From contig NZ_CP051151.1 in NCBI RefSeq assembly GCF_013745115.1, positions 434,001 through 498,000 on the forward strand: a stretch of DNA of 64,000 nucleotides, read 5' to 3'. Positions 36,235 through 43,758 of the stretch are shown piece after piece. The position numbers were made by a program, and so were the translations under genes. Numbering within the stretch: position 1 is the first letter of the stretch; every line of letters starts with the position of its first letter. The DNA is from Hujiaoplasma nucleasis (GTDB lineage Bacteria; Bacillota_I; Bacilli_A; Izemoplasmatales; Hujiaoplasmataceae). The notes beneath the pieces were generated by a model. The model saw nothing but the letters and a program-made list of their open reading frames with translations. It did not search any database and had not been told where the DNA came from.

Positions 36235-37123
36235 AATAGTCATTGTATAAATCACTGATATGGTTATAGAATAAATAATCATCAATGATATATGTATACA
36301 TTAAGTTATTATATTCATAATGAATGATTAGGGGAAATCGATTTAGGTGTTGTATTTTATTAAGATATTGAATAGGTAAAATAATTGAACTATCATGTGT
36401 GAAATGAAAAGTATCATTAGCTTCAAATTCTTCAACCACAAGTTGGTAGTCCTTAAGTATTTCATTTGTAGAAACGAGATAGTTTGGGGCTTCATAAGAT
36501 ATTTTCGCGCCATTAAGATTTATTTTTGCTTTTTCATTTAAGATTTCTATTTCATGAATTTTAATAGTTTGATTGCTTTTATTTATGATTTCTATATATA
36601 TGCCGACCATGGTATCTTGATCATGTAAGGAATACATTCGATTAAAATCAATATGTGATGCTTGTTCTAGATTTTTGAACATAAGGATAACATCCCCTAA
36701 ATCCAATAAGAGTTCTTCCTCATTTTCATATGTCAGTTTTAATTGGGCATTGATGATATTAAGTTTTAAATTCTCAGAATAAACTTCAGAAAAATCACAT
36801 TCTATGTAGTATAAGAAATATTTCTTTTCTTCATAGGATACCCTTTGACTTTGATTTTTAATATCTTTAATTTTTACCTTCACTTCATCGGTTTCACTGA
36901 TGATTCTGGAATCTATGATATTGGCTTCGTCGGTAAAAAAAGTGTATTCTTGACTAATGTATAAAGGAATATCAATGGTTTCATTGTCAGTCAAAAGTCT
37001 TGCATAGTCTTTTTCAATAGACATCATGTATATTTCATTATCTTTTTCTCTTCCAAAGAACATAAACAATGCTAGAGCTATAACAATATAAGCAATGATC
37101 AATATCGTAAATGTCTTTTTCAT
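36200..37123 (-). CDS. Membrane-anchored extracytoplasmic protein, unknown
   Basis: 307 aa, not recognised. One N-terminal membrane span (residues 5-23, no lipobox), then an extracytoplasmic part of about 280 residues rich in alternating hydrophobic and polar residues, predicted mostly beta. Two weakly similar halves may be present (about 30-130 and 135-285). Tyr, Ile and acidic residues are frequent, Cys is almost absent. It begins one base after the secreted-protein gene ends (1-nt overlap at 37123) and overlaps the ATPase gene. It could be an accessory subunit like those of bacteriocin-immunity or peptide-sensing ABC systems; this is a guess from context. Confidence 0.55.
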   Translation of the reverse strand: MKKTFTILIIAYIVIALALFMFFGREKDNEIYMMSIEKDYARLLTDNETIDIPLYISQEYTFFTDEANIIDSRIISETDEVKVKIKDIKNQSQRVSYEEKKYFLYYIECDFSEVYSENLKLNIINAQLKLTYENEEELLLDLGDVILMFKNLEQASHIDFNRMYSLHDQDTMVGIYIEIINKSNQTIKIHEIEILNEKAKINLNGAKISYEAPNYLVSTNEILKDYQLVVEEFEANDTFHFTHDSSIILPIQYLNKIQHLNRFPLIIHYEYNNLMYTYIIDDYLFYNHISDLYNDYYEVQHYQYSYQ

Positions 37124-37752
37124 TAGAATCTCTGCTTAATAATTTCATGATATTCAGTTAGCACTGTAAAGGTCTCCCAACCACCTTTTTTTGTTCTTAT
37201 CCAGAAGAAATAATAACTTCCGACTCCATTATTGACTTCACCTGTTCCTCTCGTTACAATTGAAACATAAGTCATTGGATCAACTTGAATATTAAACTCA
37301 TATGTTTCAGAATTGGTTGTGGTGGTGGTAAGAGAGACACTTGATTTAATCGAAGCATCGACAGAGCCTTTAAATTGTTTTTTTGTTCCTGAACCCTTAA
37401 TTTTAATTTCACCACTAGCTGAAATTTGTTGTTTTGATACTTCCTTAGTTTCTAATTCAATTTTATATGAAATTGGTGTCAGTCCAGAATTAAAAATCTT
37501 AATTTTAGTTTCTGCAATAAAATCTAAGGCCTCATTTTTATTGACCACATGAATTCTCCAGCCAAACATTTTTCTTTTCTTTGTCTTCTTGTAATATGAC
37601 TTATAGTCACTATTAGAATATTCCTTTAATAATTCTACTTCTCCATCTTCAAAGATGATTTCTTGGTAGTTTGTATATTCTTCAGCCTCTAGTGTGGCTA
37701 AATTTAAGACCACCATCATTGATAAAACACATAACATTACAAATTTTTTCAT
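37123..37752 (-). CDS. Secreted beta-rich protein, possibly pore-forming-toxin-like
   Basis: 209 aa with a cleavable signal peptide (MKKFVMLCVLSMMVVLNLA, probable cut near LEA-EEY). The mature part has a basic stretch KSYYKKTKKRKMFGWRIHV, then a long Ser/Thr/Lys/Gly-rich alternating segment (about residues 110-165: SGEIKIKGSGTKKQF..., SSVSLTTTTTNSETYEF). NIQVDPMTYVSIVTRGTG and GSYYFFWIRTKKGGW follow. Alternating Ser/Thr strands followed by a V-D/P-P-x-T-x-V-type strand recall the insertion and stem region of aerolysin/ETX-MTX2 pore formers. This resemblance is an impression, not a verified match. Its ribosome site lies inside a terminator stem. Confidence 0.5.
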   Translation of the reverse strand: MKKFVMLCVLSMMVVLNLATLEAEEYTNYQEIIFEDGEVELLKEYSNSDYKSYYKKTKKRKMFGWRIHVVNKNEALDFIAETKIKIFNSGLTPISYKIELETKEVSKQQISASGEIKIKGSGTKKQFKGSVDASIKSSVSLTTTTTNSETYEFNIQVDPMTYVSIVTRGTGEVNNGVGSYYFFWIRTKKGGWETFTVLTEYHEIIKQRF

Positions 37753-37756
37753 TAAA

Positions 37757-37796
37757 AAACCTCCCTTTCTACATAGATAATACTTAAGGGAGGTTT
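37757..37796 (-). terminator. Terminator of copA-csoR whose stem holds the next gene's ribosome site
   Basis: AAACCTCCCTT and AAGGGAGGTTT form an 11-bp stem around an 18-nt loop, followed by TTT on the minus strand. The GGGAGG ribosome site of the secreted-protein gene at 37752 is part of the 3' arm. Read-through RNA would therefore have that site masked. Confidence 0.75.
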
Positions 37797-37803
37797 ATTT
37801 TCT

Positions 37804-38067
37804 TTATTTTACATATTTATTAATAATATTAATAATCTCTTGTGTCTTTTCTTCATATGTTCCATCTGTTAAAGATTCTCTCACACATGAATCTAAATGC
37901 TGTTTTAAGATTTGCAAATTAGCTTTTTTTAATAATGACTCGACTGCTAGAATTTGATTTGCAATATCTACACAATACCTATCTTCTTCAGTCATTCTAA
38001 TAATCGCTTCGATTTGTCCTTTAGCAGTTTTTAATAGATTAATACTCGCTTGATGATCATGTTTCAT
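37804..38067 (-). CDS. csoR: CsoR-type copper-sensing repressor
   Basis: 87 aa, DUF156/CsoR-RcnR family, an all-helical DNA-binding tetramer. The copper ligand set is visible: Cys in RYCVDIANQI, His and Cys in QHLDSCVRESL. This C-H-C pattern marks CsoR rather than the nickel or formaldehyde sensors. In the family, Cu(I) binding releases the repressor from a G/C-tract operator. Such an operator lies upstream of copA at 40520. The gene follows copA by 1 nt, so the repressor regulates its own operon. Confidence 0.93.
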   Translation of the reverse strand: MKHDHQASINLLKTAKGQIEAIIRMTEEDRYCVDIANQILAVESLLKKANLQILKQHLDSCVRESLTDGTYEEKTQEIINIINKYVK

Positions 38068-38068
38068 T

Positions 38069-40510
38069 TTATATTTCCTCCAACTTATTAAATTTCATTT
38101 TCTTGAGTCTTAAAGAATTATAAATGACATTAAGTGAACTTAATGACATGGCAGCTGCCCCTATCATAGGGTGTAGTAATCCAAATATTGCAAAAGGAAT
38201 AGCAATTCCATTATAAAACCAGGCCCAAAAGAAATTTTCTTTAATTTTTTTAAAGATAGCTTGCGATAAACGAATGGCTTGTAAAACATTGGCTATATCG
38301 CCATTAACTAAAGTCACATCTGCAGCTTCAATTGCAACATCAGTTCCTGTACCTATGGCGATACCTACATTTGCCTGTTTTAGTGCAGGTGCATCATTAA
38401 TCCCATCTCCTACCATAGCTACCAGTCCAAATTCATCTTGTAGTTTTTTAATTTCATCAACTTTGCCATCAGGATAAACTTCAGATATAACAACTGATAT
38501 CCCTGCTTTTTTTCCTATGGCTTCAGCGGTTCTACGATTATCTCCTGTAATCATAGCTGTTTTAATTCCAAGGTTTTCAATTGCATGAATCACTCGTTTA
38601 ATATTAGACTTTAGTTCATCCCTAATTGCAATTAAACCTAGAACTTCATTTTCTTTAGCCAATATGACCACAGTTTTTGCTTCATTTTCTAAACTGACCA
38701 TTTGATTTTCATAGTCTTTAAAATCTATCCCTCTATCTATCAATAATTGACGATTTCCGAGATAGTAAGTTTCTTGTAAAATATCTCCCTTAATACCTTG
38801 ACCAACCAAAGCTTGAAAGTTCTTTAACTCAAATGCTTGAATCTTGTCTGTCTTAGCTTTGTCAATAATGGATTGTGCCAGTACATGCTCTGAACCTTTT
38901 TCTAAAGTATAGGCTAATTTCAATAATTTTTCTTTGTCTTCACTGATGATATCAGTGACCATAGGTTTTCCATAAGTTAATGTTCCTGTTTTATCAAAAG
39001 CAATGGCCTTTATATCCTTAAAGGTTTGAACAGCTTCACCATTTCTTATCAATATACCGTGTTCTGCACCTATACCACTTCCAACCATTAAAGCAGTTGG
39101 TGTACCTAATCCTAAGGCACATGGACAGGCTATCACCAATACAGCTGTGGCTGTAATAAAGGATAGACTTAATATGGATTGATCTGTTTGAATCCAAGGT
39201 AAGATATTGTCAAAATAATTTAATATACCTAAATGAAAATCTGAAAAGACATTAAATGAAATGAAAGTTAAGAGAGTAATTACCATAATTGCGGGCACAA
39301 AATATCCGGTCACCTTGTCAGCAAAGGCTTGAATAGGTACTTTTGAGCCTTGACAAGCTTCAACCAATTCAATGATTTGTGATAAGAAGGTTTCATTTCC
39401 TGTTTTTGTCACTTGAACTTTTAATAAACCTTGTTTATTGATGGTCGCTCCAATTACTTCATCTCCCATACCTCTTTTAACAGGCATTGATTCTCCTGTA
39501 GCAAGTGATTCATCAATTAAAGATTGACCTTCGATAATTCGTCCATCTGTTGGTATTTTTTCTCCTGGTCTTATAACCATGATATCTCCCTTAGACAACT
39601 CAGAGGTTAAAACTTGAATTTCTTGGTCATCTACCAATATATTTGCTTGTTTAGCACCCATTTCAACTAACTTCTTAATGGCTTGAGAAGCTTTGCCTTT
39701 GGCTCTCGATTCTAGATACTTACCAATTAAGTGGAATGTCATAATGGTTGAGGCCATTTCAATAAACGTGGTAATTGGTAAAAATAAACCCATAAGTCCA
39801 ATTAAATATGGTGGAAGCGAGCCCAATGACACTAAAACATCCATGTTAGGTTTAAAGATTTTCAATGATTTAAAGGCACCTATATGAACATGTCTACCTA
39901 AGATAAAGACTATAGGGAAAGCAAGTATGGATGTAATTATAGTATATCCTGGAATGTTAATGATAAACATATGAACAATCATCATCAGCATGATGATGGA
40001 TGTTAAAAATGAAGCTTTTATAAGTTTATCCTTGGCACTTTTCATTTTCTTAAAGTCTTCTTGGTCTTCATGGTCAGTATTACTTTCTAATTTTAAGCTA
40101 TATCCTAAGTCACTTACCTTCTTTTTAATGTCGGAAATTTTGACTTGAGAATCATCATAAGCTAAGTTTAACTTATCAGTGGCTATATTAACGACAATAG
40201 AGTCTATACCCTCTATCTTCGACAAACCCATTTCTATGGTTCGTGCACAGTTGGCACAAGTCATCCCTTCAACAGCAAAAGACACATTAACTTTCTCTTG
40301 AAATAAATTTGCATCATAACCAGATTTCTTCACAAGATTGATAATATCTTGACTTGTTATTATAGATTCATCATAGGTAACATTAGCTACTTCAGTAGCT
40401 AAATTAATGTTGGCTTCGATAATCCCTTCAGCATTTTTTAAGTACTGATCAATTGTGTTTGCGCAAGATGCACAAGACATACCTATTAAATTTAACTTAA
40501 TTTTTTTCAT
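38069..40510 (-). CDS. copA: Copper-exporting P1B-type ATPase
   Basis: 813 aa. Two N-terminal heavy-metal domains: GMSCASC (about residue 10) and GMTCANC (about 80). Eight membrane spans. The actuator motif is ATGESMPV, the membrane metal site ACPCALGLGTPTAL, phosphorylation FDKTGTLTYG, hinge MVGDGINDAPAL. The nucleotide-domain HP motif reads SEHVLA instead of SEHPLA: the His is kept, the Pro is not. Exports Cu(I) from the cytosol. First gene of the copA-csoR operon, with a CsoR-type operator just upstream. Confidence 0.97.
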   Translation of the reverse strand: MKKIKLNLIGMSCASCANTIDQYLKNAEGIIEANINLATEVANVTYDESIITSQDIINLVKKSGYDANLFQEKVNVSFAVEGMTCANCARTIEMGLSKIEGIDSIVVNIATDKLNLAYDDSQVKISDIKKKVSDLGYSLKLESNTDHEDQEDFKKMKSAKDKLIKASFLTSIIMLMMIVHMFIINIPGYTIITSILAFPIVFILGRHVHIGAFKSLKIFKPNMDVLVSLGSLPPYLIGLMGLFLPITTFIEMASTIMTFHLIGKYLESRAKGKASQAIKKLVEMGAKQANILVDDQEIQVLTSELSKGDIMVIRPGEKIPTDGRIIEGQSLIDESLATGESMPVKRGMGDEVIGATINKQGLLKVQVTKTGNETFLSQIIELVEACQGSKVPIQAFADKVTGYFVPAIMVITLLTFISFNVFSDFHLGILNYFDNILPWIQTDQSILSLSFITATAVLVIACPCALGLGTPTALMVGSGIGAEHGILIRNGEAVQTFKDIKAIAFDKTGTLTYGKPMVTDIISEDKEKLLKLAYTLEKGSEHVLAQSIIDKAKTDKIQAFELKNFQALVGQGIKGDILQETYYLGNRQLLIDRGIDFKDYENQMVSLENEAKTVVILAKENEVLGLIAIRDELKSNIKRVIHAIENLGIKTAMITGDNRRTAEAIGKKAGISVVISEVYPDGKVDEIKKLQDEFGLVAMVGDGINDAPALKQANVGIAIGTGTDVAIEAADVTLVNGDIANVLQAIRLSQAIFKKIKENFFWAWFYNGIAIPFAIFGLLHPMIGAAAMSLSSLNVIYNSLRLKKMKFNKLEEI

Positions 40511-40519
40511 AATTCCTCC

Positions 40520-40542
40520 TATCCCCCTAACAGGGGGGTATA
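40520..40542 (-). promoter_or_regulatory. CsoR-type operator upstream of copA
   Basis: A palindrome with C and G tracts, TACCCCCCTGTTAGGGGGATA, between the copA ribosome site and an A+T-rich promoter region. Its form matches known CsoR boxes (C-tract, short T-G centre, G-tract). It lies about 10-30 nt before the copA ATG. Confidence 0.85.
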
Positions 40543-40570
40543 ATTATTTTAACATAAAATCTAAAAAACC

Positions 40571-40598
40571 AAAAGAAAAGTGCATGAATATGCACTAA
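40571..40598 (-). terminator. Terminator of the two-component system operon
   Basis: AGTGCAT/ATGCACT stem with a 4-nt loop followed by TTTTCTTTT on the minus strand; overlaps the histidine kinase stop. Confidence 0.85.
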
Positions 40599-41818
40599 AA
40601 CTTTATAGTTATTCTTGTTCCTTGGTTGATATAACTTGAAATACTAATCTGAAATTGATATTTCTTAATAATATCAAAAATAATTTGCATTCCCATCCCC
40701 GATCCTTGCTTGTAGTGTTTGATAGCTTGAAAAGACCTATAAGGACCTTTTTCAATCTCTTTTAAGGTGATTTCATCCATTCCAATACCCTTATCTTCAA
40801 TGGTCAAAAAATTCTCATCTAATATAATCTTAATACTTTGATTTTCGAAACTGTAATGTAAGGCATTAGATATCAGATTATCAATAAGCCTATAAGCGTC
40901 TCTTCTTTCCATGTGAATTTGTCGATTTTTCAATTGACTCACTATTTTAATGTTTTTTGATTGAAAAACTTCTAAGTAACGTCCAATAATATCTTCAATG
41001 ACACTTTGTATACTAATATCTTCTTCTAGTTGATGGGGGTTCGTTGTTATCAGCTGGGGCATCAATTTTTCTATTTGAACAAATTCTTGTTGGATGTCAC
41101 TTAAAATTGACTCATTAAGGGTCAGTTTATTCATTTGTAAAGCTTCTATATAAGCTTTAATCACTGTAAGTGGAGTTTTTATATCATGGGCTAAGACTTT
41201 AACATAGTTCTTTTGCGATAATCTCATTTCTTGTTCACTCTTAATTAAGTGATGAATTCGCAAGGATACTTCTTCCAAATCTGAAAAGTAGAATTCTTGA
41301 TCGATGTGACCTAGGAGATTTAAATCATTTTCTAGATACTTGTAAGCTTTTTGAATATACCAATAGAGCAAATAAATGGTCATAAAAAACATAATTACAC
41401 TAAAACCATTAATGATGACTAAAGCTATGGACAGTTCCTGTCCATAGAGAGAGTAATCGTCATCATAGTTGACGTAAGCAAGCACTTGATTATCCTCATC
41501 GGTAATGGTTTGGAGCGTATTTGTTCTGGGTGCTTCTTCTGTAGTAAAGAGTAAGTTTTGGTTTTCATCATAAAGAGAAATTCTAATACCTTGAGTATGA
41601 TAATAATGGGTTGTATAAGTTAAAGCCATGGCTTGGTCTTCCATGGTTAAAAAATGAGAAACCATATCTTTATATCCTTGTAGTTGTCTTTGGTGTTCTC
41701 TTTGATATTGGACTCTCGATAAGCCGTATACGACTAAATTTGATACAATCAGTAAAGAAGCAAAGATGATAATAAAAAACCTAATTGTTTTTTGTTTAAA
41801 AAAACTTTTAAAGCTCAT
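40595..41818 (-). CDS. Sensor histidine kinase
   Basis: About 407 aa. Membrane spans near residues 12-30 and 145-170 enclose an extracytoplasmic sensor of about 110 residues without obvious metal-ligand clusters apart from a THYYHTQG stretch. The H-box is LAHDIKTPLTVIKAY with the phospho-acceptor His, N-box DNLISNALHYS, G1 EDKGIGMDE, G2 QGSGMGMQI. Start at ATG 41818, 8 nt after AGG; it overlaps the response-regulator gene end. Copper or silver sensing is suggested only by the neighbours (copA, csoR, HMA, CueP-like). Confidence 0.88.
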   Translation of the reverse strand: MSFKSFFKQKTIRFFIIIFASLLIVSNLVVYGLSRVQYQREHQRQLQGYKDMVSHFLTMEDQAMALTYTTHYYHTQGIRISLYDENQNLLFTTEEAPRTNTLQTITDEDNQVLAYVNYDDDYSLYGQELSIALVIINGFSVIMFFMTIYLLYWYIQKAYKYLENDLNLLGHIDQEFYFSDLEEVSLRIHHLIKSEQEMRLSQKNYVKVLAHDIKTPLTVIKAYIEALQMNKLTLNESILSDIQQEFVQIEKLMPQLITTNPHQLEEDISIQSVIEDIIGRYLEVFQSKNIKIVSQLKNRQIHMERRDAYRLIDNLISNALHYSFENQSIKIILDENFLTIEDKGIGMDEITLKEIEKGPYRSFQAIKHYKQGSGMGMQIIFDIIKKYQFQISISSYINQGTRITIKF

Positions 41819-42485
41819 CCACATCACCTACAAACTGATAGCCTAAACCATAATGTGTTTTAATCAGTTCATCTTGAACTGATATTTTTTTTCTTATATT
41901 CTTTATATAAACATCTATCACTCTATCATAAGCATCGCTTTCTGAAAATAAATGATTTAATAATTGATCACGAGAAAATACTTGATGCTTATGTTGAACT
42001 AAAAACCAGAAAAGGTCATATTCGTTTTTTGTCAAAGTAATGTTTTTATCATCAAGATAGATTTCCCTACTTAGAGGATATATTTTTATCTTTCCATGAA
42101 AGACACTAACAACTAAAGACGCTTTTGGTGTCATTCTTTTTTCAATTTGACTTAATTTAATCATTACTTCTTTTACAGAAAAAGGTTTGGTAATATAATC
42201 ATCTACCCCCAATCTTAAAACATCTAATTTATCCTCTATATCTGACTTACTAGATATCACTAAAATATATATATCTGATACTTTTCGAATTTCTTTAATT
42301 AAATCTTCACCTTGCATCTTAGGCAACATTAAATCTGTGATGATTAAATCAAAAGCATCTTGGTTTAAAAAAGTAAGAGCATCCTCAACATTATAAGCTT
42401 GAGTGACTTGATGATTTTCACTTCTAGCAAAACTTGCTAGTAAGTAATTTATTTTAATATGGTCTTCAACAATTAATATCTTCAT
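41808..42485 (-). CDS. OmpR-family response regulator
   Basis: 225 aa from ATG 42485. The receiver domain has acidic ED at residues 7-8, phospho-acceptor Asp in IITDLMLPKM, the conserved Thr/Ser as VISSKSD, and Lys in ITKPFSV. The C-terminal winged helix has LTKNEYDLFWFLVQHKHQVFSRDQLL, quoted by its core NEYDLFWFL, and RVIDVYIKNIRKKI. Paired with the kinase downstream (11-nt overlap). A -10 element TATAAT (42505-42510) precedes it. Targets are probably the adjacent copper genes; this is inference. Confidence 0.93.
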   Translation of the reverse strand: MKILIVEDHIKINYLLASFARSENHQVTQAYNVEDALTFLNQDAFDLIITDLMLPKMQGEDLIKEIRKVSDIYILVISSKSDIEDKLDVLRLGVDDYITKPFSVKEVMIKLSQIEKRMTPKASLVVSVFHGKIKIYPLSREIYLDDKNITLTKNEYDLFWFLVQHKHQVFSRDQLLNHLFSESDAYDRVIDVYIKNIRKKISVQDELIKTHYGLGYQFVGDVDEL

Positions 42486-42510
42486 ATAGCCATCCTTTAT
42501 CCCCATTATA

Positions 42511-42541
42511 CAACAAAACAACCATAAATATGATTGTTTTG
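42511..42541 (-). terminator. Terminator of the HMA/CueP/SHOCT group
   Basis: AAAACAATCATA / TATGGTTGTTTT stem (one G-U) with a tight loop, T-rich afterward on the minus strand, 7 nt past the HMA gene. It separates that group from the two-component system genes. Confidence 0.7.
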
Positions 42542-42547
42542 ATTATC

Positions 42548-42775
42548 TTAAGCTTCTTCAATCAGGATTAACTCAGCTTCATATTTTGTTTCATTAATGC
42601 TTTTAATGATTCTTGTGATGATAGAATCATCATCTTTAAAAGTAATGTTGGCTATTTGTCTAGCGTGATCTATATCTAAATGTACTATATTTTCTTGATA
42701 AATAATTTGCGATATTCGAGAGAAACAACCACCGCATTTAACATTTCTTAATTTTACTTTAGCAAGGTATGTCAT
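42548..42775 (-). CDS. Small heavy-metal-associated (HMA) domain protein
   Basis: 75 aa from ATG 42775, which follows GGAGGTGA. A beta-alpha-beta-beta-alpha-beta pattern fits the ferredoxin-like HMA fold. The metal loop reads VKCGGCFSRI (CxxC with two Gly) instead of the MxCxxC of copper chaperones. It may be a CopZ-like copper chaperone handing metal to CopA, or may have drifted to another metal. Overlaps the CueP-like gene by 4 nt. Confidence 0.8.
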   Translation of the reverse strand: MTYLAKVKLRNVKCGGCFSRISQIIYQENIVHLDIDHARQIANITFKDDDSIITRIIKSINETKYEAELILIEEA

Positions 42776-43287
42776 TTTAATCTCACCTCCGTATAACAAG
42801 TTTGTAATGTGTTACTTGTAAAGACAGCTGTTTTATCTTGATAGGTTACTGTAATTTGATAATTGGCATGTGGATCTAGATATAAGCCTATAAAACCATC
42901 ATGTCCAGTATTCATTACTTTATCTTTTATTAAGTCATTTTCTTCATTGTAGATTTTTACTTCTATATCTTTATTGATCATTTCTCCTAAACATCCTGTT
43001 AAACTATGGTTATAACATAAGTGGGTTAAATTGATGTAAGGTGCAAAAGCTATATAAAATAAATCATCAGGCATATTAATTTCGTATGATTTTGATGGTT
43101 CAGTGATGTATATTTTTTCATGGTCAATACTGGCTTGAGTATTATTTGATAGCAAATTGTTTTCTAATTGGTATATAAGATTATAAACCTCTTCATGACT
43201 TTCATCTTTTTTTAAAACTTTTTCCGAGATAAAAGCAATCAATAATACAATCGGCAGAGTCATAATAATTAATACTTTAAATTTCAT
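42772..43287 (-). CDS. CueP-like copper-binding extracytoplasmic protein
   Basis: 171 aa with an N-terminal membrane anchor (residues 4-20, no lipobox Cys). The C-terminal half carries the CueP pattern: APYINLTHLCYNHSLTGCLGE (Cys and His ligands), GFIGLYLDPHANYQITV and a final TCYTEVRLK. CueP is a periplasmic copper-storage and cuproenzyme-loading protein in Gram-negative bacteria; Gram-positive relatives are anchored. Here it sits with an HMA protein and next to copA-csoR. The fold assignment rests on these motifs alone. Confidence 0.75.
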   Translation of the reverse strand: MKFKVLIIMTLPIVLLIAFISEKVLKKDESHEEVYNLIYQLENNLLSNNTQASIDHEKIYITEPSKSYEINMPDDLFYIAFAPYINLTHLCYNHSLTGCLGEMINKDIEVKIYNEENDLIKDKVMNTGHDGFIGLYLDPHANYQITVTYQDKTAVFTSNTLQTCYTEVRLK

Positions 43288-43299
43288 TTTACACTCCTC

Positions 43300-43611
43300 T
43301 TATCGATTAATTTTATCTTTAATTCTTTCATACTCATCAATAGTAATATCTCCTCTTGATAATCTTTCTTTTAATGAATCTATATGTCTTTCTTTATCTT
43401 TGTTAAAGAAAGACATCACAATCATAACAACTAAAACCCAAAAAACGACCATACCAATCATACCTATAGGATAGATTGATCCACCAAACATATGGTGTCC
43501 CCCATAAAGATATGGCTGACAATCATCTCTTGGAAAAAAGTATTGTAAAGCACCTATAATAATTATCGTTATTAACAATCCATAAATCAATATTTTAAAT
43601 CTTTTATTCAT
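43300..43611 (-). CDS. Membrane protein with C-terminal SHOCT domain
   Basis: 103 aa: two membrane spans (residues 7-23 and 48-68) separated by a His/Gly/Tyr segment (YLYGGHHMFGGSIYP), and a C-terminal SHOCT motif LKERLSRGDITIDEYERIKDKI. SHOCT is a short oligomerisation-type helix pair found in many small membrane proteins next to metal-resistance genes. The His-Met segment could bind copper. First gene of the group, preceded by AGGAAGTGA and an A+T-rich promoter region. Confidence 0.7.
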   Translation of the reverse strand: MNKRFKILIYGLLITIIIIGALQYFFPRDDCQPYLYGGHHMFGGSIYPIGMIGMVVFWVLVVMIVMSFFNKDKERHIDSLKERLSRGDITIDEYERIKDKINR

Positions 43612-43717
43612 TCTATCACTTCCTAATTATATTTTATGATATAAATATGAATGAATTATGAATCAATATAAATATTTTTATACGTCAAAAAGTGAATATA
43701 AAAAAACTCTGATTTAA

Positions 43718-43743
43718 TGAACTGCCCCCTGTCAAGTAGACAC
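43718..43743. repeat. Left inverted repeat of the IS
   Basis: 26 nt from TGAACTG to GTAGACAC, matching the complement of the right end at about 18 of 26 positions. Confidence 0.85.
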
Positions 43744-43758
43744 GGTAAATAAATAAAA

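Noticed and set aside
42772-43287. FixH/CtaG-type cytochrome assembly protein
   Set aside because: The Cys/His pattern and the TCxTxxxL-type end fit CueP-like proteins better than FixH; no oxidase genes nearby.
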